DNA of 9,421 nucleotides from Anaerolineae bacterium (GTDB lineage: Bacteria; Chloroflexota; Anaerolineae; JAADDB01): contig WFQT01000142.1 of the NCBI GenBank assembly GCA_015486895.1, forward strand, positions 1 through 9,421, given 5' to 3'. The notes beneath the pieces were generated by a model. That model did not search any database, was not told where the DNA came from, and worked only from the letters and a program-made list of their open reading frames with translations. The position numbers were made by a program, and so were the translations under genes. Below are positions 1 through 6,750 of the stretch, piece after piece; the stretch's first letter is position 1, and every line of letters begins with the position of its first letter.

Positions 1-2197
1 CGATTTCTACAGCCTGCCCCGGCCACAAGGATATTTGGCGGCTGTAGCGCAGCTGACGCTTTGTACCGGGCGGGAAGGTCGCTTCCTGGGGTACGAAAAC
101 GACATCAGGGCGCGACGCCGCCAGCAGCAATGGTTCCGGCCAACTGTTTCGCGCCGGTGCCAGGAGTAACGTCAGCGGGTAGCCGCGCAATTGTTGTGCG
201 ATGGCCGACTGTCCCGTGGCCGGGGGCAAAGTGGGCAACAGGAGATGCAAATCGCCGTAGTGCAGCAACCAGCAATTCCCTGCCAGCCAGGTGATTTGAC
301 TGCCGTCTGCCTGAGCAGACCGGCTGCCGTGACCATTGATGGGCAGGAAAGTGGCACGATGACGCCGGCCCCACGTGTTTAGGGCCTCATCGCCTATGAC
401 TAAGTCCAGGTGGCGATCCCAAGGCGGCAAACGGGAGAGAAGCGACCTTTCTAGCGTGTCGGTGTCTGTGCCGGCGGCGATCAGCAAGCGTTGGCCATGG
501 GGCGTGCGTAGCAGGACGGCCGGAGCATTGTCCGGTAGCGCGTACAGGTGTAAGTGGCCATCGGGGTGTGCGGCCCAGCCAATTTGCCCCAAGTACAATA
601 TTGGCAAGAAGGCCAAAGTTGCCCAGCCGGCGCGACGCAGCGGCTTCCCCCATGAAGCGGGGAAGAGTGGCTTGGGAGTTCGTTGTAGCCAGAGGATGAA
701 GAGGGCGCCGAAGAGGAGGTAGAACATAGCAGCCGCCTGGCGTAAGGTTGCGGAGACAACGAGGGAAGCATGAGGCAGGTGGGCGCTCCAGCGCACCACC
801 GCTACGGTGTAAGCTAATGTCAGCCAGGGTATCACGGCGAACAGGCGGCCCAGTGGCAGCCAGATGAGCCCGGCCAAAAGGGCGATGCCGCCGCCAATCA
901 TCACGGCCGGCTGAACTGGCAGGATGAGGAAGTTGGTTAGCAGGGAAATTAAGGAGAAGCGCCCGAAATAAGCTACAATCATCGGCGTGGTGACGATTTG
1001 TGCTGCCAAAGTGACTACGAAAGCATCATTGAGCCACCCCATAACACTGTCCAACCAGGCGGCCGGCAGCCAATGGGCTAAGAAGAGGCGAGTACGTGCT
1101 TCCAACGTGGGTGTGAGCAGGATGAGGCCCAAAGTAGCTGTGAGGGACAATTGGAAGCCGATGTCCCAGAGAGTCAGTGGGTTAAGCAGCAGCATGATCA
1201 GCGCTGATGCGAAAAGAGAGATGATGGCAGTGCTGCGTCGCCCGAACAGGATGGCGGCGATGAAAATGATGCCCATGAGCCCGGCTCGTAGCACGGCGGC
1301 ATTGGCACCCACCAATAGCACGTAGAGAAGTATGCCGATAATGGCCGGGATGGCGGCTCGTCGTTTCCCTAACAGTCGCCGGAAAAACAGCAGGAACACG
1401 CCGGCGATGATAGAGATGTTGAAGCCGGAAATGACGATAATATGGCTGGTGCCAGTAGCGTTGAAGTCGCCATAAAGCGTTCTGGGGATGCCTGATTCGA
1501 TGCCCAAAAGGATGCCGTTAGCCAAAGCAGCTTCCGGCTCCGGCAGCAGGTGGTCCACAGTGCGCCGGGCGACTGCTTTGACGGCAAAGAGGGAGCGCCA
1601 GAAGGCAGAGCCGTGGCCGGAAGTAATGGGTGTGATTTCTGCTTGCCGCACCATGGCGTGGATTCCTTGCCGCGCCAGGTAGCGGCGGTAATTGAAGTCT
1701 GGGAATACGGGCGGTTGCTCTAATTTGCCTTGCACTCGCACCCGGTCACCGTAAACGTAGCGGGGAAACGGGTCTCCCCAGACGAGAACCTGTCCGCTGA
1801 CGTGATGGGGTTCTGTTTCTAACTTGATAGTTTCCGCTTGCAAACGGTAGCCGATGCGATAGTCACGAACGTCCGGTTCGCCGACAATGAGGCCGGTGAG
1901 GCTCACTTTTCCAGGCAGTTGACCGGCATAATACGCGATATTGTCGGCATGCCAGCAGGGGGCAAAAGGTTGCAGTTGGTAGCGCCAAATGCCACCAATG
2001 AAGAATGCGAATATGAGCAAGCCGCCTGCGATTCGTTTTTCTTGCCACTGACGGTAAACTGTCAGGAATAAGATCAGCAAAAAGAGGGACCAGATATACC
2101 AGGTTGGCCTATGGCAGCCCAAGAGACGGTATTGCCACAGCCGGTCGGCTAAGAAGATGCCGGCGGCCCAGCTTAGTGTCAGGTAGATGGTTCGCAT
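1..2197 (-). CDS. comEC: ComEC/Rec2-family DNA internalization channel, C-terminus cut by window edge
   Basis: Reading the minus strand from the ATG at 2197 gives 732 codons without a stop up to position 1, so the gene continues past the left edge. An in-frame TGA nine codons upstream (2222-2224) makes 2197 the first possible start; its Shine-Dalgarno is weak. The product matches the ComEC layout: N-terminal membrane helices (about residues 4-20, 33-48, 57-72), an OB-fold-like DUF4131 segment (about 88-190), then a multi-helix competence domain (about 222-505). The competence domain carries the family hallmark GTSHIIVISGFNISIIAG at about 249-266. ComEC proteins form the inner-membrane channel that passes single-stranded DNA into the cytoplasm during transformation. 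The C-terminal part (about 540-732) sits where a metallo-beta-lactamase domain is expected, but no HxHxDH motif is visible; at the equivalent place the sequence reads LDLVIGDEALNTWG. The family call is firm. Whether uptake works in this organism is not shown. Confidence 0.93.
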   Translation of the reverse strand, partial: MRTIYLTLSWAAGIFLADRLWQYRLLGCHRPTWYIWSLFLLILFLTVYRQWQEKRIAGGLLIFAFFIGGIWRYQLQPFAPCWHADNIAYYAGQLPGKVSLTGLIVGEPDVRDYRIGYRLQAETIKLETEPHHVSGQVLVWGDPFPRYVYGDRVRVQGKLEQPPVFPDFNYRRYLARQGIHAMVRQAEITPITSGHGSAFWRSLFAVKAVARRTVDHLLPEPEAALANGILLGIESGIPRTLYGDFNATGTSHIIVISGFNISIIAGVFLLFFRRLLGKRRAAIPAIIGILLYVLLVGANAAVLRAGLMGIIFIAAILFGRRSTAIISLFASALIMLLLNPLTLWDIGFQLSLTATLGLILLTPTLEARTRLFLAHWLPAAWLDSVMGWLNDAFVVTLAAQIVTTPMIVAYFGRFSLISLLTNFLILPVQPAVMIGGGIALLAGLIWLPLGRLFAVIPWLTLAYTVAVVRWSAHLPHASLVVSATLRQAAAMFYLLFGALFILWLQRTPKPLFPASWGKPLRRAGWATLAFLPILYLGQIGWAAHPDGHLHLYALPDNAPAVLLRTPHGQRLLIAAGTDTDTLERSLLSRLPPWDRHLDLVIGDEALNTWGRRHRATFLPINGHGSRSAQADGSQITWLAGNCWLLHYGDLHLLLPTLPPATGQSAIAQQLRGYPLTLLLAPARNSWPEPLLLAASRPDVVFVPQEATFPPGTKRQLRYSRQISLWPGQAVEI

Positions 2198-2213
2198 GGG
2201 GGGAAGCTGCTCT

Positions 2214-2225
2214 CTGACCGGTCAG
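2214..2225. other. 12-bp perfect palindrome upstream of comEC
   Basis: CTGACCGGTCAG is a perfect palindrome centred about 22 bp upstream of the comEC start, inside the 55-bp gap after the 221-aa gene. It could be a regulator site or chance. No second copy was noticed in the window. Confidence 0.3.
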
Positions 2226-2252
2226 GGTGGCGGTCGTATCAGTATTGGATGG

Positions 2253-2918
2253 TCATAACAAGTCGTTCAAGGTTAGTACTGCTGTAGGCCATCGTTGTTG
2301 CTCTTGCAGGACGCTGATTTCATCCTTAATGAAGGCCGTTAACTGGGCAATGCTAAACTCTTCCTTGTGTGGAAAGTCCTTGAATTTCTCTTGTAGTGCC
2401 AGCAGGCAAGCTGCGTAAAGCGCTGCTGGCTCGGCGGCAGCCAATCGCTTCAAGTAGGCACCCTTCTGCTTAGCTTGAGCAGCCTCGCGTTCGGCCAGTA
2501 AAATTTCGCATTCTTCGGCCAAACGGGTGTAAATGCTTGTTTCAAAGGTGAGTTCGATAATAGGAGCTGGGGATGTCAATGTGCAGGCGACAACGTCCTT
2601 GCCCGGCGAGATGGCCAGACTGCCGCCAAAACAGAACATGTTTACCTCTTTCTCCTTGTGATCGGTTAGAGTGATGCGGCCGGCGCAGGCGCGATAAGAT
2701 TCGCTTTTGGGCCAGGGGAGTTCAACAACGAGCGTTTCCACAACTCCGACGTCGTCGGAAGCTACAAGAATTTGAACTCTGATGGGGTCAAAATGCTTCT
2801 CCGTGGGATGTTCACGCAGGAAAACATTTAGTTCCGGCGAGCCGGGGGCGTGTTTGTAAGCAGGGGGGGCGAAAATATAGCCGAGCTGTTCTGTAAGCAT
2901 TTGTTTCTTGTTTGTCAT
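2253..2918 (-). CDS. uncharacterised 221-aa soluble protein
   Basis: I do not recognise this family. The ATG at 2918 is preceded by TTGGAG (GGAG at 2927-2930, 8-nt spacing), a good ribosome binding site that decides the start. There is no signal peptide or membrane helix. Residues about 42-130 alternate short hydrophobic stretches typical of beta strands (IRVQILVASDD, VETLVVELPW). Residues about 131-210 are charged and helical, with a Glu/Ala/Lys-rich stretch (about 133-160) that could form a short coiled coil. The gene ends 55 bp before comEC on the same strand, so co-transcription is possible. A role in DNA uptake cannot be inferred from position alone. The good RBS and continuous, non-repetitive sequence support a real gene. 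Confidence 0.75.
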   Translation of the reverse strand: MTNKKQMLTEQLGYIFAPPAYKHAPGSPELNVFLREHPTEKHFDPIRVQILVASDDVGVVETLVVELPWPKSESYRACAGRITLTDHKEKEVNMFCFGGSLAISPGKDVVACTLTSPAPIIELTFETSIYTRLAEECEILLAEREAAQAKQKGAYLKRLAAAEPAALYAACLLALQEKFKDFPHKEEFSIAQLTAFIKDEISVLQEQQRWPTAVLTLNDLL

Positions 2919-3005
2919 GATTGAATCTCCAAGTGATCATATTTGTTGCCAGTGCAAATGGGTCCTCACATAGGTGAATTAGATACTGGACTCTGGCGTT
3001 TTTTT

Positions 3006-3074
3006 AACCACAGATTACACTGATTTCGCAGATTTAAGACAATAAAATCAGTGTAATCTGTGCAATCTGTGGTT
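3006..3074. repeat. palindromic intergenic repeat (MITE-like/REP-like)
   Basis: Two 18-nt arms at 3009-3026 and 3045-3062 are exact reverse complements (CACAGATTACACTGATTT against AAATCAGTGTAATCTGTG) with an 18-nt loop. A second register also exists: AACCACAGATT at 3006-3016 pairs perfectly with 3064-3074. Sequences of this flavour (CACAGATTACAC..., AATCTGTGGTT) are, from general knowledge, common between genes in many bacterial genomes. No transposase is present. Mobility is an inference. Confidence 0.75.
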
Positions 3075-3083
3075 TCTGAGTTC

Positions 3084-3121
3084 CTAACTTGGTCTAACCA
3101 GAACCAAGAAAGCCAAACGGA
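3084..3121. repeat. direct repeat family B, copy 1
   Basis: This 38-bp unit is repeated at 3392-3429. Both copies begin CTAAC and end AAGCCAAACGGA, and they differ internally by substitutions and small shifts. It contains a dyad, CTTGGT (3088-3093) against ACCAAG (3103-3108). Confidence 0.6.
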
Positions 3122-3169
3122 GGCCCGGCAGTTGGAAACTGCGGGCAACATCTGCGAAGTCGCCCTCCG
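3118..3169. other. nested hairpin in the repeat island
   Basis: An outer pair, CGGAGG (3118-3123) with CCTCCG (3164-3169), encloses an inner hairpin: GCAGTT (3128-3133), loop GGA, AACTGC (3137-3142), extended by CCC/GGG with one bulged G. It is probably part of the composite repeat. Confidence 0.5.
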
Positions 3170-3181
3170 GTGACTGGATTT

Positions 3182-3199
3182 AGCCTGCGAAGGCAGGCT
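3182..3199. other. 7-bp stem-loop with GAAG loop
   Basis: AGCCTGC-GAAG-GCAGGCT is a perfect stem with a 4-nt loop. It is followed on the plus strand by only two further T residues, so it is weak as an intrinsic terminator. It lies about 350 bp beyond the end of the peptidase gene, in the direction of that gene's transcription. Confidence 0.5.
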
Positions 3200-3212
3200 T
3201 TGCAGACGTTGC

Positions 3213-3256
3213 AATTTTTGTTTTCTTGTCCATCGTACAAGAATATCACTGGCAAG
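3213..3256. repeat. direct repeat family A, copy 1
   Basis: This 44-bp unit matches 3345-3388 at 41 of 44 positions. It contains a 7-bp hairpin, TTCTTGT (3223-3229) with ACAAGAA (3237-3243). All three differences between copies fall outside the stem, one of them in the loop. Confidence 0.8.
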
Positions 3257-3344
3257 ATATTAACAAAGTCCTGGTAGAGTTGCCGGTGAGCGTGTATCCC
3301 ACAAATGGGCACGAGGCCCTATGCTACTTTTCGGCCCTGCGTTA

Positions 3345-3388
3345 AATTTTTGTTTTCTTGTTCATCGTACAAGAATTTCACTGGTAAG
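3345..3388. repeat. direct repeat family A, copy 2
   Basis: This is the second copy of the 44-bp unit, in the same orientation and 132 bp after the first. The stem TTCTTGT (3355-3361)/ACAAGAA (3369-3375) is fully kept. It is followed after 3 bp by family B copy 2, suggesting that A and B belong to one composite element. Confidence 0.8.
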
Positions 3389-3391
3389 CGC

Positions 3392-3429
3392 CTAACCTGG
3401 CTAAACCCAGAGCCAAAAAGCCAAACGGA
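3392..3429. repeat. direct repeat family B, copy 2
   Basis: This second copy of the 38-bp unit has a dyad in the same place as copy 1, here TGGCT with AGCCA. A T-A pair of copy 1 corresponds to a C-G pair here, consistent with a preserved stem. Confidence 0.6.
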
Positions 3430-3547
3430 AAGGCGCGAAGAAGCAAAGTCTCAAAATCTCTTATTCTTCTCTCTGCGGGATCGTACCGCTCCAATCCCAT
3501 CTTGGTTCAGTCGCCCCATCGCGCACTCGGCGGTGAAAAAATGGCTT

Positions 3548-5230
3548 TTAAGGGGTGTTCGGGGCTGCGAATTGGCCGACAAAGTAGGTTGGCTGCAGCG
3601 TTTCGCCGGTGGCGTATGATAATGCTTCATCCCAGGGATGTAGCGCTCCAGGGCGGAAAATTCGTTCCACCAGCCATTGCCCCATCGCTGGGTTGTTCAC
3701 CAGCCCCCCGAGGTTGGCATCAATATAGTGCAGAATTTGCGAGGCGGATAGTTCGCCCAAGATGTAGTTTTGATAGTAAACCGGGTAGAGAGCGATGTGG
3801 ATTTTCGCTGCCCAATCCGGTTTATCCCGCCCTTCCGGTTTTCGCAGCATTTGCAAATCATTCACCAATTGCCACCAAAGAGTGTTCAGATCCTGATCCG
3901 GGTCGGCGTACATGGCTTGCTCGAAGTGTACCACCACCAGCGCCCAGCGAGTGAAAGTCAGCATGTCGAGTTGCTGTTGGGCAGCCGCAGACGGGGCGAC
4001 TTGGGCAATGTCACTCTGGCTCAGCCCTAAAATTTGCTCCAGCCAGGCCGGGTTGTATGTTAACCGGCCCATGAGCATGGCGATGGCTTCTGTGGAGAGG
4101 GTGTGCGCCGGTTGACGAAGCAGATATGGCATTTGGGGATCGTGGTATTTGTCGTAAACGGCGTGGCCCAATTCGTGAAGCAACGTGCTGGCCCAGCGGG
4201 CGTCAGGACGCAAATTACAAATGACCCGCACGTCTCCCTCCCGGTCGATGTCAATGCAAAAGGCGTGTTGATATTTGCCTTCCCTCTCGTAAAGGTCGCT
4301 GCGCCCTAAAATGTCTTGGACGTCTAGGCCAATGCCCTCATAGCTCTTCACCGCTAATGCTTCCAGGGAGACATCCTCGAAGAAGTGGTCACGGTTGACA
4401 TGGCTAATCTCCGGTGCTTGCTGGAAGAAGGGGTCGTGATAATGCCATGGCATGAGGGATTCCACGGGCACGCTGTACCGTTTAGCGAGAGCAGCATCTA
4501 ATTTCCCTTTGAGCCGGGCGAAAGGGGCATCTGTTTCGGCTTTTAGCGCATTTAGCACGGAGAATAGTGCCTCTTCCTTGATCTCCGAGAGGGTCAAACT
4601 CATCTGGAAAAAGTCGCGGTAGCCCAATTTATGGGCTGCCTGATTACGGAGCCGGGCCAGTTGGCGCACATCTGCTTCCACTTGCTCGCCGATTTCTTTG
4701 CTGGCCTCCCAGGCTTGGCGCAGTTTGTCGCTATCTAATTCTGTCTTCAGCACTTGTAGTAGCTCATTGTCCGAGACTTGTCGCCCTTCGTAGCTGCTGC
4801 GAAAAGTGATGTATTTCTCGTTGGTCTCCTTTTCCAGTTTCGTGACTTGACTGATGATGTCACTATCCCACTGGTTAGCCGCGTATGCTAAGTAGATCAG
4901 CTTTAACTGTCGGTGCAATAAGGGCTCATCCATTGCCTCATTGTCTTCGTGCCAGGCGCTCAGTTGGGTGAACGTCTCCTTATCGGCGTGTAGCCGTTTG
5001 TATTCTTCTTGCAACCGGGCTGCCTGTTCCGTATAACGGCTTTCCCCGGTAATGGCGGCGTTCCACTCCGCCAATGCTCTGTCTTTTAACAACGGCTTTA
5101 CCCGGCTCAGGTAGCTATCTAGGAACTCATAGAAAGGTATCAATGCCTCCTCCTTGTAGACCATCATCTCGGTTGTGGCAGTCACCTGCTCAAAGACGGT
5201 TTGGTATGGTTTAAAAGAGCTATTTCCCAT
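3548..5230 (-). CDS. M2-family (ACE-like) zinc metallopeptidase, probably cytosolic
   Basis: The product is 560 aa from the ATG at 5230. The frame extends to a GTG at 5290 (580 aa), but those 20 codons have no Shine-Dalgarno and sit beside a degenerate intergenic repeat, so I prefer 5230; that start also lacks a strong RBS. Numbered from 5230, the gluzincin motif HELGH is at 352-356 (Glu353 catalytic) and the third zinc ligand is Glu381 in STEAIAMLMG. M2 rather than M3 is supported by three matches to angiotensin-converting enzyme. First, a VRVICN segment precedes the HELGH helix. Second, KIH...YxxY (Lys476, His478, Tyr486, Tyr489) resembles ACE Lys511/His513/Tyr520/Tyr523, with a one-residue insertion. 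Third, there is a C-terminal HPWDEAL..ATGE block. M2 enzymes release dipeptides from peptide C-termini; the substrate here is unknown. No signal peptide or membrane segment is visible. The N-terminal half is helical and charged, as in this fold. The gene is transcribed alone. Confidence 0.88.
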   Translation of the reverse strand: MGNSSFKPYQTVFEQVTATTEMMVYKEEALIPFYEFLDSYLSRVKPLLKDRALAEWNAAITGESRYTEQAARLQEEYKRLHADKETFTQLSAWHEDNEAMDEPLLHRQLKLIYLAYAANQWDSDIISQVTKLEKETNEKYITFRSSYEGRQVSDNELLQVLKTELDSDKLRQAWEASKEIGEQVEADVRQLARLRNQAAHKLGYRDFFQMSLTLSEIKEEALFSVLNALKAETDAPFARLKGKLDAALAKRYSVPVESLMPWHYHDPFFQQAPEISHVNRDHFFEDVSLEALAVKSYEGIGLDVQDILGRSDLYEREGKYQHAFCIDIDREGDVRVICNLRPDARWASTLLHELGHAVYDKYHDPQMPYLLRQPAHTLSTEAIAMLMGRLTYNPAWLEQILGLSQSDIAQVAPSAAAQQQLDMLTFTRWALVVVHFEQAMYADPDQDLNTLWWQLVNDLQMLRKPEGRDKPDWAAKIHIALYPVYYQNYILGELSASQILHYIDANLGGLVNNPAMGQWLVERIFRPGALHPWDEALSYATGETLQPTYFVGQFAAPNTP

Positions 5231-5310
5231 CTTGACAAGTCTACCGAGACGTCGCTGTTGATTAGGCCACGGAATGACATAGAAGTACACGGATAATTGT
5301 TGTCTTCGGT

Positions 5311-5343
5311 CTTTTCTGTGCCTTTTCGTGTTATTCTGTGGCC
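5311..5343. repeat. degenerate relative of the CACAGATTACAC-type intergenic repeat
   Basis: On the minus strand this reads GGCCACAGAATAACACGAAA followed by AGGCACAGAAAAG. It resembles the 3006-3074 repeat (ACCACAGATTACACTGATTTC) with several changes and no matching second arm. It lies just upstream of the GTG at 5290, which argues that the stretch before 5230 is intergenic. Confidence 0.4.
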
Positions 5344-5403
5344 TTCTTTCCGGCCCTATTGGTCAATATTGTTTCGATTCGAAATGGACCATGCCGACGG
5401 TTT

Positions 5404-6750
5404 CTACTTCCCTGGCGGCGTGATCGCTTGCATCAGCCGGTCAAACAGTTCGTAGGCAAATTTTTGGCGAAAACCACCCAGCGCTGCTACCAAGGCCGGG
5501 AAGTATTGCATTACGTCATTCCCTACTGTCGGCATGGAGCCTTGCACAGCTAAGAAGCCGCTGCCGATGATCAGGTAAACTACCGCTCCTAAGATAAATC
5601 CCATGATAGGTTGCGTTAGGTACCACAGATTATGCTGGGGGTTGAAGTCCTGTTGGTCAGAGACATGCCACCAGAGGCTGTACATGGCTCCTACTACTCC
5701 GCCAATGCCGCCCCAGAGGGAGGTGTTGAGTAAGGGTAATAGGAACATGCTGCCTGCGGCCGCGACACCGCCGACCCACCATGAGGCTAACCAGGAGCGG
5801 ATGTTCTCCGCCCAGATGACATCGGCGGTAAAAATCGTTACCAGAGCAACAAACCAGGCCATTTCATAAGCCAATAGCCGGGGTCCGTAATAACGGCCCG
5901 CTCTTTTACTCTGTTTGACGTTGTTCACCAAGATGCCCACTTGGTTGACGATATACTCGCTATCCGCCAAGCGTTCCGGTGTAGCGAAGAGTATCTCCTG
6001 GCCCTGCCGCAAAGCATCCAAGGCGTGGCGAGCTAAGTTGGGGCGGCTGCTTAGTTCCTGGGTGACAGACCCGGTTAGCTCTTTAATTTTAACCCTCAAG
6101 CTGGATACAGCGTCGGGTCCCAAGCTGTCCAACAGTTTCTGTCGCTCTTCTGGCGTTAGCGGGGATGGCGTCGGGATGACGATTTCCGTTTTGTCATCGG
6201 GCCCCGGCGGGGTAGTCACGACGCTTCCGGGTGGCATAATTGCCCTTACCTCTGGTACTGGCGTCACTGTGCCACCGCTTTCCTCTGTTCCGGTGATCTC
6301 GCCGCCTGTCGTCTCACCGCCGTAGCCGGCAGTGGGGACAACCGGTTCGGTAGGCGTCAGGTCAATCTCACCGCCAGGGATTGGGGGTTCCGTTGGTGCT
6401 GTTTCACCGCCAGGTGGCACGGCGATGTCTCCTTCTACTGGCGGTGTGATCTCTTTCGGCTGGGATGTTGGCTCCTCTCCAGGTATAGCAGGTGCCGTTG
6501 TGCTTGCTTCTCCCTCTGGTGCAGGGGAAATTGAGCTTCCTTCTGGTGGCGTGGGAGCAGATTCCTCCTCCGGTGCCATAGCTGCTGCTTCGTCGGCTAA
6601 AGTTGTCGAGCCAAAATCGGCTGTTTCCGGCGGTGCAACTGGAGCGACTGTGGGTGGTGTTTCCATGAATAAGGCGTCAATGCCAGATGGCTGGGCCACC
6701 GGCTCTTCTTCTGGCGCGTTTGCAGCACCGTCATGCATGTTGTCGGCCAT
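5404..6750 (-). CDS. membrane protein with acidic Pro/Thr/Gly-rich N-terminus, partner of the ParA gene
   Basis: I do not recognise a named family. The 448-aa product has three parts. Residues 1-196 are low-complexity and rich in Pro, Glu, Thr and Gly with loose PGGE/PTEP-type repeats. The first Lys is at 99 and the first Arg at 169, so the region is strongly acidic and probably disordered. Residues about 197-288 look helical and soluble. Residues about 289-425 hold some four membrane helices (about 291-312, 324-341, 344-362, 380-402) rich in Trp and Gly, followed by a short tail ending in TPPGK. There is no N-terminal signal peptide, so the N-terminus is likely cytoplasmic. The start at 6750 has a perfect GGAGGT (6759-6764, 8-nt spacing) lying inside the end of parA. 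The 20-bp overlap implies co-transcription and coupled translation. A partner or membrane anchor for the ParA ATPase is inferred from this arrangement only. Confidence 0.88.
   Translation of the reverse strand: MADNMHDGAANAPEEEPVAQPSGIDALFMETPPTVAPVAPPETADFGSTTLADEAAAMAPEEESAPTPPEGSSISPAPEGEASTTAPAIPGEEPTSQPKEITPPVEGDIAVPPGGETAPTEPPIPGGEIDLTPTEPVVPTAGYGGETTGGEITGTEESGGTVTPVPEVRAIMPPGSVVTTPPGPDDKTEIVIPTPSPLTPEERQKLLDSLGPDAVSSLRVKIKELTGSVTQELSSRPNLARHALDALRQGQEILFATPERLADSEYIVNQVGILVNNVKQSKRAGRYYGPRLLAYEMAWFVALVTIFTADVIWAENIRSWLASWWVGGVAAAGSMFLLPLLNTSLWGGIGGVVGAMYSLWWHVSDQQDFNPQHNLWYLTQPIMGFILGAVVYLIIGSGFLAVQGSMPTVGNDVMQYFPALVAALGGFRQKFAYELFDRLMQAITPPGK

Larger units (their letters stand above)
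2919..3547. other. gene-free repeat island between the 221-aa gene and the M2 peptidase
   Basis: No convincing coding region is present in this 629-bp gap. It holds an 18-bp perfect inverted repeat (3009-3062), two short hairpins (within 3118-3199), and two families of direct repeats each present twice (3084/3392 and 3213/3345). From about 3430 to 3547 I see no clear structure. No convincing terminator with a T-tract follows the peptidase stop. Confidence 0.7.

Noticed and set aside
61..2071. Many short open frames on both strands (for example 375-722 +, 987-1325 +, 1369-1587 -)
   Set aside because: All lie within the continuous 732-codon comEC frame, which has clear family motifs. They have no domains or ribosome sites of their own.
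2966..3312. Two minus-strand frames of 82 and 72 codons
   Set aside because: They are translations of the palindromic and direct repeats; peptides such as TDCTDYTDF are a known artefact of this repeat type.
3213..3429. Possible CRISPR array from repeated 44-bp and 38-bp units
   Set aside because: There are only two copies of each, with irregular spacing and internal variation, and no cas genes. This is not an array.
3305..3954. Plus-strand frames over the repeat island and the peptidase 3' end
   Set aside because: They start in repeat DNA and run antisense into the peptidase gene, with no recognisable protein features.
5231..5290. GTG at 5290 as peptidase start
   Set aside because: There is no ribosome site, the extension is atypical for the family and it lies next to a repeat remnant. 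The ATG at 5230 is preferred, though not proven.
5372..5384. TTTCGATTCGAAA near-palindrome after the membrane protein gene, as terminator
   Set aside because: The stem is AT-rich with a loop of one to three bases and no T-tract, so it is too weak to call an intrinsic terminator.
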